Part shown: piece by piece, positions 5,361-10,330 of the stretch
Numbering within the stretch: the first letter of the stretch is position 1
Layout: every line of letters starts with the position of its first letter
NCBI GenBank assembly: GCA_036380925.1
Contig: DASVDW010000154.1
Location: 1 to 10,330, forward strand
Length of the DNA: 10,330 bases
Direction: 5' to 3'
Origin: JAICLV01 sp036380925
Lineage (GTDB): Bacteria; Actinomycetota; Actinomycetes; Acidothermales; Acidothermaceae
The notes under the pieces: generated by a model
The model's database searches: none
What the model saw: only the letters and a program-made list of their open reading frames with translations
What the model was told of the DNA's origin: nothing
Position numbers and translations under genes: made by a program

Positions 5361-7784
5361 GTGATCTTGCGCAGGTTGCTGGTCGGTTTGTCCGCGACAC
5401 TCATCGCGTCGGCGTCGTTGATCGCCGTCCCCGTTGTCACCGCCCCCGTCGGGCTCTCCCTTCTCGGCGGCGGCGCCGCCGCGCCGCGTCCCGTCGTCCC
5501 CCTCGTCAACGAAATCCCGATGGCGGCGGACGCGGGCTCGCCGCCCGCGGCCGCCGGCCGCGCCGGTGTTGCGCGGACGGTTCCCGCCGCGTACACGGCG
5601 ACGGACGCCTCGACACCTGTCGCGGCCATTCCGGAGCAGGACACCGCGCCGTTCCGGCTGGTCGGGATCAGCTGGGCCCACGACCCCGCGATCACCGCCT
5701 TGACCGCGCAGATCCGGGTGCGCGCGAACGGCGAGTGGACAGGGTGGCACACCCTCGACAAGAACGACGCCGGGCCGGACGCGGGCACCCCCGACGCCCA
5801 GCGCTCAGCACGGGACGGGACCGAACCGCTGTGGGTAGGCGAAGCCGACGCGGTGGCCGCGCGCGTGCTGTCGGTCACCGGTCCAGCGCCGCAAGACCTG
5901 CGCGTCGAACTGGTCGACCCGGGGCGCTCGCCAGCCGACGCCGCCGCGGGACACTCAGCCGTCCCGCTGGGCGCCGCGTTCGCGGCGGCGGCGCAACCGT
6001 CGATCATCACCCGAGCGCAGTGGGGAGCCGACGAGAGTCTTCGGCTGCGCGCCTGCCCGTCCGGCCCTCAATCGACCGGAGCGCCCAAGGTCGCGTTCGT
6101 GCACCACACGGTGACCGGGAACAGCTACGGGCCGGGCGACTCGGCCGCGATCGTGCGCTCCATTTACGCCTACCACGTGCAAGGCGAGGGCTGGTGCGAC
6201 GTCGGCTACAACTTCCTGGTCGACCAGTACGGCCAGATCTTCGAGGGTCGCTACGGCGGCGTCGCGAACGCGATCCTCGGCGCCCACACGGGCGGGTTCA
6301 ACACCGACAGCTTCGGCGTGTCGATGATCGGCACGTACGACTCGGCCACGCCGTCCGCCGCGTTGCAGGCGTCGCTGGCGAAGCTGATCGCCTGGAAGCT
6401 GTCGCTGTCGTACGCGAACCCACGCGGCCAGACGACGCTGACCGCCGCGGCCTTCAGCGGATCCCGCTATCCGACCGGCACGAAGGTGACCTTCAACGTG
6501 ATAGCCGGCCACCGCGACGCCGACCTCACGGCGTGTCCAGGCAACGCCGGATACGCCATCCTGCCGAGCCTGCGGCAGACCGTCGCGCAGCTGATGGCGG
6601 CCGGGCTGGTGACGCCGTCCGCGACCGTGACGCCGCGCACCAAGGCCGCGAACGGCTCGGTCCGGGTGACCGCCGGGATGCTGGCGGCCGGCAGCTGGAA
6701 GCTGGTCGTCCAGGACGGCGGCGGGCAGGCGCTGAAAACCCTCACCGGCAGCGGCTCGTCGGTCGACACCACCTGGGATATGACCGGCGCGGGCGGCGGA
6801 CCGGTGGCGCCAGGCGTTTACACGGTGACCCTGTCCAGCACCCAAAACGGCGCGACCGCCGTCCCGTGGACGCAATCGGTGACCGTCGGCGGCCCCTTCG
6901 ACCGGCTGTCCGGACCGGACCGCTACGGCACCGCGGTCGCGGTCGGAAAGTCGGCCGCGGCTGACTCGACCACGGTGGTGCTCGCGAGCGGCGAGTCCGC
7001 GCCCGACGCCGTCGCGGCCGGACCGCTCGCCGTCCATCTGTCGGCGCCGCTCTTGCTGACCACGCCGGCCGGGTTGCCCGCGAGCGTGTCGGCGGAGATC
7101 TCTCGCCGCCACGCCACCACCGCCTACCTCGTCGGCGGCGGCGCCGCGATCAGCTCCACGGTCGAAGCCCAACTGAAGGCGCTCGGCGTCACGAACATCA
7201 CCCGGCTCGGCGGCGTCGACCGGTTCTCCACGGCCGCCCTCGTGGCGGCGCAGGTCGGGGCCGCGGGCGGGCGCGCGTTCGTCGTCGAAGGGACGGCCGG
7301 TCTCACCGACGGCTTCACGATCGGCGGGATCGCGGGCGCGCTCGGGCGGCCAATCCTGATGGCGACGTCGACCGGCGTGCCCGATGTCACGTCGTCCGCG
7401 TTGAGCTCGCTCGGCGTCACGAGCACGACGGTGATCGGCGGCCGCATCCCGGCGTCGGTCGTCAGCACGCTGCCCGGCGGCAGCCAGATCGCGGGCGCCG
7501 ACCGCTACGCGACGTCGGTGGCCGTGGTCAAGGCGCTCGGCGGCCAGCTGCCGGCCGGCGCGCTGCTGCTGGCCAACGGCGCGGCCAGCTTCCCGGCCGA
7601 CGCGTTGACCGCGGCCGCGCTTGGGCGTCCGACGGTGCTGGTGACCCCGACGACGATTCCCGCCTCGGTCCGCACGTGGCTCGCGTCATCCGACGGGATT
7701 CCATCGGTGACCGCGATCGGCGGCCCAGCTGCGATCAGCGACGCGGTGGCGTCGACGGCGGCCGGCCTCGCGCGGGTCAGCTAG
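5361..7784 (+). CDS. Secreted N-acetylmuramoyl-L-alanine amidase (PGRP/Amidase_2 type) with three cell-wall-binding repeats
   Basis: This 807-residue exported enzyme should cut the amide bond between N-acetylmuramic acid and the stem peptide of peptidoglycan. In order it has: a signal peptide (RR near the N-terminus, hydrophobic core about 6-30); a beta-rich domain at about 95-190 typical of actinobacterial amidases (FRLVGISWAHD to LRVELVDPG); the zinc amidase domain at about 215-410; a FlgD-like Ig segment (about 420-508); and three cell-wall-binding type 2 repeats (PF04122 type), opening with RLSGPDRYGTA (515), RLGGVDRFSTA (615) and IAGADRYATS (710). The zinc ligands are visible as His248 (or 249) in FVHHT, His384 in GHRDAD and Cys392 in TACPG. 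The His-Cys spacing of 8 equals that of T7 lysozyme. YNFLVDQYGQIFEGR is also canonical. The start GTG 5361 is preceded by a purine-rich GGGTTGGGAA. It probably acts in wall turnover or cell separation. Confidence 0.93.
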   Translation: MILRRLLVGLSATLIASASLIAVPVVTAPVGLSLLGGGAAAPRPVVPLVNEIPMAADAGSPPAAAGRAGVARTVPAAYTATDASTPVAAIPEQDTAPFRLVGISWAHDPAITALTAQIRVRANGEWTGWHTLDKNDAGPDAGTPDAQRSARDGTEPLWVGEADAVAARVLSVTGPAPQDLRVELVDPGRSPADAAAGHSAVPLGAAFAAAAQPSIITRAQWGADESLRLRACPSGPQSTGAPKVAFVHHTVTGNSYGPGDSAAIVRSIYAYHVQGEGWCDVGYNFLVDQYGQIFEGRYGGVANAILGAHTGGFNTDSFGVSMIGTYDSATPSAALQASLAKLIAWKLSLSYANPRGQTTLTAAAFSGSRYPTGTKVTFNVIAGHRDADLTACPGNAGYAILPSLRQTVAQLMAAGLVTPSATVTPRTKAANGSVRVTAGMLAAGSWKLVVQDGGGQALKTLTGSGSSVDTTWDMTGAGGGPVAPGVYTVTLSSTQNGATAVPWTQSVTVGGPFDRLSGPDRYGTAVAVGKSAAADSTTVVLASGESAPDAVAAGPLAVHLSAPLLLTTPAGLPASVSAEISRRHATTAYLVGGGAAISSTVEAQLKALGVTNITRLGGVDRFSTAALVAAQVGAAGGRAFVVEGTAGLTDGFTIGGIAGALGRPILMATSTGVPDVTSSALSSLGVTSTTVIGGRIPASVVSTLPGGSQIAGADRYATSVAVVKALGGQLPAGALLLANGAASFPADALTAAALGRPTVLVTPTTIPASVRTWLASSDGIPSVTAIGGPAAISDAVASTAAGLARVS

Positions 7785-7835
7785 CGGCGCCGAAATCCGG
7801 GCTGGCCGCGGTCGCCGACTGGCAGGATCTGCGTT

Positions 7836-8705
7836 GTGCGCGTGACGACCCTTCGGATCTATCCCGTCAAATCGCTGGCCGGCGTCACCGTTGAGCAGGT
7901 CGACGTCGAGCCGTGGGGTCTCGCGCGCGACCGGCGATGGGGTGTTTTCGACGAGGCCGGGAACAGCGTCACGTCACGCGACGTGCACCACATGCTCGGA
8001 CTGCGCGCCGAGCCGCTCGACGCGGCCACCATCCGCATCACCGACCGCGAGGGTGGCTTCATCGACGTCGAGGCGCCGGTGGGCGGCTCGCCGACGCCGG
8101 TCACCCTCACCGGCCAGCAGTCGGCGGTGCCCGCGAAGAGCGAGGCGCACGACTGGTTGTCGCGGCGGGTCGGGCACCCGGTGCGGTTGCTGTGGCAGCC
8201 CGACCCCACCCAACGCCCGATCGCCGAAAAGCACGGCGGCCTCCCCGGCGACTCGCTTTCCCTCGCGGACGACGGTCCCCTGTTGCTGGTCACCGAGGCG
8301 TCGATGGCCCAGCTCAACGCGTGGATTCGCGAGGACGCTGGAGTTCCCGACGTCCCCGACCTCGACCCCGGCGACCTCAGCGGCGACGGCACGCCGACTC
8401 GCGACGGGTTCACACCTCTTTCCATCGTGCGGTTCCGCCCCAACGTCGTCATAGACGGCGACGCGCCGTTCGCCGAAGACGGCTGGACGTCGGTGCGCAT
8501 CGGCGAGGTTGAGTTCCGGACGACGGTGCGGTGCGACCGCTGCGTGATGACCACGATCGACCCGCTGACGCTCGCTGGGGGGAAGGAGCCGATCCGCACT
8601 CTTGCGCGGCGCCGCAGGTGGGACGGCAAGACCTGGTTCGGCATCCGGCTCGCGCCGCGCTCGACCGGCGTGATCTCGGTCGGCGACCAGGTCGTCGTCG
8701 GCTAA
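7836..8705 (+). CDS. MOSC-domain protein (YcbX/mARC-like, molybdenum-cofactor binding)
   Basis: This 289-residue cytosolic protein has an N-terminal beta-barrel MOSC_N domain (1 to about 115, opening TLRIYPVKSLAGV and GLARDRRWGVFD). A MOSC domain follows (about 120-289), with LLLVTEASMAQLNAW, FRPNVVIDG and RCDRCVMTTIDPLT. Cys236 in RCVMTTIDP aligns with the Cys that coordinates molybdenum in mARC and YcbX. Family members reduce N-hydroxylated compounds or handle sulphur on the cofactor. YcbX itself has an extra ferredoxin domain, absent here, so a separate electron donor would be needed. The start GTG 7836 has AGGA 8 nt upstream. The gene follows the amidase by 51 bp on the same strand without an evident terminator, so read-through is possible. 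No functional link to the amidase is apparent. Confidence 0.93.
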   Translation: MRVTTLRIYPVKSLAGVTVEQVDVEPWGLARDRRWGVFDEAGNSVTSRDVHHMLGLRAEPLDAATIRITDREGGFIDVEAPVGGSPTPVTLTGQQSAVPAKSEAHDWLSRRVGHPVRLLWQPDPTQRPIAEKHGGLPGDSLSLADDGPLLLVTEASMAQLNAWIREDAGVPDVPDLDPGDLSGDGTPTRDGFTPLSIVRFRPNVVIDGDAPFAEDGWTSVRIGEVEFRTTVRCDRCVMTTIDPLTLAGGKEPIRTLARRRRWDGKTWFGIRLAPRSTGVISVGDQVVVG

Positions 8706-8712
8706 CTCACGC

Positions 8713-8795
8713 ACGCATCGATTGCGTCGGACGACCATCGACACCACATCGTATGGCGATGTCTCTAGACCGCCTGGGTGTCTTGGCACTCACCC
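8713..8795 (+). terminator. Cluster of three hairpins after the MOSC gene
   Basis: Three short stem-loops follow the MOSC stop: ACGCA/TGCGT (8713-8717 and 8723-8727), ACATCG/CGATGT (8746-8751 and 8757-8762), and GGGTG/CACCC (8776-8780 and 8791-8795). None is followed by a T-run. A compound terminator is plausible. The remainder of the 198-bp gap (8796-8889) contains a weak TAGGCT (8866-8871) as the only -10-like hexamer. Confidence 0.35.
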
Positions 8796-8889
8796 AATAG
8801 AACCAACACCTCTGGCAAACAGCCCGTTCCTCCGCAATCTCACAGCGTTGAACTCGCTTAGCTCGTAGGCTGCGGGACGCAGTGCAAAC

Positions 8890-8895
8890 GGAGGG
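8890..8895 (+). promoter_or_regulatory. Strong ribosome binding site of the Thr-rich membrane protein gene
   Basis: GGAGGG lies 8 nt before ATG 8904. It is the strongest Shine-Dalgarno match in the window and fixes the start of this gene. Most other genes here have weak or no such site. Confidence 0.8.
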
Positions 8896-8903
8896 AACCC
8901 ACA

Positions 8904-9485
8904 ATGAGCGAGACGACACCAACGACCCCGGACCCAACGCCAAAAAAGCGACGCCGCTGGGTCGCCCCGACCGTCTCGGCAGTGGTCGCGCTCATCGTTG
9001 GTGTCGCCATAGGCAATTCCGGCAGCAGTAGCGACAAGGCAGCTGCGTCTGACAAACCCGCGCCGACCGTGACAGTCACCGAAACCGCTGGTCCCGAAGA
9101 CGCCTCGCCCGCGGCTACCGTCACCGCAACACATACCGTGACGGCAACGGTCACCGCCACCGCGCCGACGGCAGCGAAGCCGACGCAGGCCGCGCCACCC
9201 GCCAATGGACGTAGCGACAAGGGCTGGACACTTGTCTCGCTGCAGACCAAGGCCGACTTCACCGGCAACTTCAGCGGCACCGCGCGCATCGCCAACGCGA
9301 ACGCCTCGACCAAGACGGCGATCTTCACCGTCACCCTGCTCAAGGGTGACACAGTCATCGCCTCGCTGCAGGGCAGTGCGAACAGTGTTAGCGCGGGTCA
9401 GACGGTCACCGTCGACCTCATCAGCGAGGACAAGTTTGCGGCAGGCAACTATCAGACTGAGTTCCAAGTGGACATGTCGTACTAA
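8904..9485 (+). CDS. Single-pass membrane protein with Thr-rich stalk and FxLYD-like C-terminal domain
   Basis: I do not recognise a named family for the whole 193-residue protein. Residues 1-19 are a Pro/Thr-rich cytoplasmic tail ending in KKRRR. Residues 20-38 form one membrane helix (positive-inside rule: C-terminus outside). Residues 39-105 are a low-complexity stalk of TVTVTE/TVTAT repeats rich in Thr, Ala and Pro, a likely glycosylation target. Residues 106-193 form a beta-sandwich-like domain (WTLVSLQTKADFTGNFSG, ARIANANAST, FTVTLLKGDTVIAS, VSAGQTVTVDL) that resembles FxLYD-type extracellular domains of actinobacterial lipoproteins and membrane proteins. The start is set by GGAGGG. The stop overlaps the next start in TAATG, so it is translated together with yccF and the two products may act together in the envelope (inference). 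Confidence 0.8.
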   Translation: MSETTPTTPDPTPKKRRRWVAPTVSAVVALIVGVAIGNSGSSSDKAAASDKPAPTVTVTETAGPEDASPAATVTATHTVTATVTATAPTAAKPTQAAPPANGRSDKGWTLVSLQTKADFTGNFSGTARIANANASTKTAIFTVTLLKGDTVIASLQGSANSVSAGQTVTVDLISEDKFAAGNYQTEFQVDMSY

Positions 9486-9883
9486 TGAAGACGTTGCTGA
9501 ACCTGATCTGGGTTGTCCTCTCTGGGTTATGGCTGGCGATCGGATACGCGTTCGCCGGACTCTTGATGTTCTGCTTAATCGTCACGATTCCTTTTGCCAT
9601 CGCGTCTTTCCGCCTGGCGGGTTTCGTGCTGTGGCCGTTCGGCCGGGCTCTTGCACGCAAGCCGGCAGCGGGCGTCGGCGCCGGAATCGGCAACGTGATT
9701 TGGTTCCTCTTCGCCGGCATCTGGATGGCGATTGGCCACCTAGTCCTCGGATTCCTGCTCTGCCTGACGATCATCGGGATCCCTCTCGGTCTCGGCAACT
9801 TCAAGCTCGCGCTCGCGGCGTTGACCCCACTTGGGAAAGAAGTAGTGTCGTCCAGCGACCCGCGCGCAATCGTCTATTTCTAG
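9485..9883 (+). CDS. yccF: YccF domain-containing inner membrane protein
   Basis: This 132-residue membrane protein consists of two tandem YccF units, residues 6-54 and 70-118, offset by exactly 64 residues. N6-L-I-W aligns with N70-V-I-W, GLWLAIG with GIWMAIG, and LIVTIPFAIASF with LTIIGIPLGLGNF. Each unit has a membrane hairpin, giving about four membrane segments. The family has no established function. The ATG overlaps the upstream stop by one base (TAATG), a coupling arrangement; no separate ribosome binding site is needed. Leu15 and Leu31 are both TTA, a codon that is very rare in GC-rich actinomycetes, and third positions are richer in A/T than in the amidase or hisF. This suggests acquisition or tRNA-dependent control. 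The gene converges on hisA. Confidence 0.92.
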   Translation: MKTLLNLIWVVLSGLWLAIGYAFAGLLMFCLIVTIPFAIASFRLAGFVLWPFGRALARKPAAGVGAGIGNVIWFLFAGIWMAIGHLVLGFLLCLTIIGIPLGLGNFKLALAALTPLGKEVVSSSDPRAIVYF

Positions 9884-9972
9884 GCAGGCGTCACCGACAC
9901 ATCGAATCCAGAAGAGGGCCTCCTCGGCTCCAGTGACTGCTGGCCGTGACGGTGAACCATGGCCTCGTTATA

Positions 9973-10021
9973 GGTGGTAGACGTTCGGCGCGCTCTTGCT
10001 CGTGAGCGGTCTACCAGCACC
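9973..10021 (-). terminator. Large bulged hairpin after hisA, probable (bidirectional) terminator
   Basis: In the 137-bp gap between the convergent yccF and hisA genes, GTAGAC (9977-9982) pairs with GTCTAC (10009-10014), and CGCTC (9991-9995) pairs directly inside it with GAGCG (10004-10008). This gives 11 bp interrupted by an 8-nt one-sided bulge. GGTG (9973-9976) can extend it with CACC (10018-10021) across a 3-nt bulge. It directly follows the hisA stop codon. There is no U-run. The rest of the gap (9884-9972) shows nothing recognisable. Confidence 0.5.
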
Positions 10022-10330
10022 TATTGGGCGACCGCGGCCAGCGCCTCTTCGAGGGTGAAAGCCCCTGCGTACAAGGCTTTCCCGACGATCGCGCCCTCGA
10101 CGCCAATCGACGTCAACTCCGCGATCGCCCGCAGGTCGTCAAGCGACGACACTCCCCCACTCGCGATGACCGGCTTGTCGGTCGCCGCGCACACGTCGCG
10201 CAGCAGTTGAAGGTTCGGCCCGCTGAGCGTGCCGTCGCGCCGCACGTCGGTGACGACGTAACGCGCGCACCCGTCGGCGTCCAATCTGGCGAGGACGTCG
10301 AACAACTCGCCACCGTCTTGGGTCCATCCC
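10021..10330 (-). CDS. hisA: HisA/PriA phosphoribosyl isomerase, C-terminal third (5' end beyond window)
   Basis: The open frame enters from the right edge and ends at TAG (10023-10021), encoding about 102 residues of the C-terminal half of the (beta/alpha)8 barrel. It begins GWTQDGGELFDVLARLDADG. The second catalytic Asp lies in YVVTDVRRDGTLSGPN, and phosphate-binding glycines lie in KPVIASGGVSS and EGAIVGKALYAG. The closing LYAGAFTLEEAL and the GWT.DGG segment are typical of actinobacterial PriA. PriA isomerises ProFAR in histidine synthesis and, in species without trpF, also PRA in tryptophan synthesis; which applies here cannot be judged from the fragment. Its product is the substrate of HisF, encoded 6 kb away on the same strand. 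Confidence 0.95.
   Translation of the reverse strand, partial: GWTQDGGELFDVLARLDADGCARYVVTDVRRDGTLSGPNLQLLRDVCAATDKPVIASGGVSSLDDLRAIAELTSIGVEGAIVGKALYAGAFTLEEALAAVAQ

Noticed and set aside
5309..6964. 551-codon plus-strand open frame
   Set aside because: It is an overlapping frame of the amidase gene; the product is Arg-rich low-complexity sequence, whereas the other frame has clear catalytic and binding motifs.
5955..7172. 405-codon minus-strand open frame
   Set aside because: It is a shadow of the amidase gene with no domain signal.
8848..8871. TTGAAC and TAGGCT as a -35/-10 promoter pair
   Set aside because: The 12-bp spacing is too short for a sigma-70-type promoter.
4150..9883. Whole interval as a defence island or mobile element
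   Set aside because: No integrase, transposase, tRNA-associated attachment site or flanking direct repeat is seen. Amidase and MOSC genes are ordinary chromosomal genes with matching base composition.

Overview
The window is very GC-rich, with strong G/C third-position bias, GTG/TTG starts and TANNNT-type -10 elements placed right in front of start codons. The HisA fragment is of the actinobacterial PriA type. Together these point to an actinomycete. I cannot fix the genus; a Frankia/Cryptosporangium/Sporichthya-like lineage is only a guess.

Layout. The left 5.1 kb is mostly minus strand. Reading in the direction of transcription it holds: a RidA/YjgF-family gene (5120-4656), hisF (4033-3248), an antitoxin-toxin pair (HTH plus MbcA/ParS-like C-terminal domain, then a RES-domain toxin; 3152-1951), and one half of an ABC exporter that runs off the left edge (1804-1). 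A Uma2-family PD-(D/E)XK nuclease-like gene (4150-4725, plus) sits between ridA and hisF, and its 3' end overlaps the 3' end of ridA. The right half (5361-9883) is plus strand: a secreted zinc amidase with three cell-wall-binding repeats, a MOSC-domain protein, a single-pass Thr-rich membrane protein with an FxLYD-like C-terminal domain, and a YccF-family membrane protein coupled to it by a TAATG overlap. The C-terminal third of hisA/priA enters from the right edge on the minus strand (10330-10021).

How the genes relate. hisA and hisF act in the same stretch of histidine biosynthesis: PriA isomerises ProFAR to PRFAR, and HisF (with HisH) cyclises PRFAR to IGP. They are normally close neighbours. 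Here about 6 kb of mostly opposite-strand cargo lies between them, a large hairpin follows hisA, and hisF has its own candidate leaderless promoter, so the two are probably transcribed separately. The RidA-family gene is probably the remnant of the original hisA-x-hisF linkage; that is my inference. The RES module is a probable NAD-consuming toxin with its antitoxin. The amidase and MOSC genes lie 51 bp apart and may be co-transcribed. The FxLYD-like/YccF pair has its own strong ribosome binding site, and yccF contains two TTA leucine codons, which are unusual in such GC-rich DNA.

Most notable points: the ABC half-transporter carries a degenerate ATPase site (Asp for the Walker B Glu, Tyr for the H-loop His); a 13-bp tandem repeat supplies the toxin stop codon; the antitoxin has an atypical N-terminal half; the RidA tail is encoded antisense to uma2. 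I see no CRISPR array, tRNA, rRNA or insertion sequence, and nothing that demands a wholly new system. The best candidates for something undescribed are the antitoxin architecture and the FxLYD-like/YccF pair.
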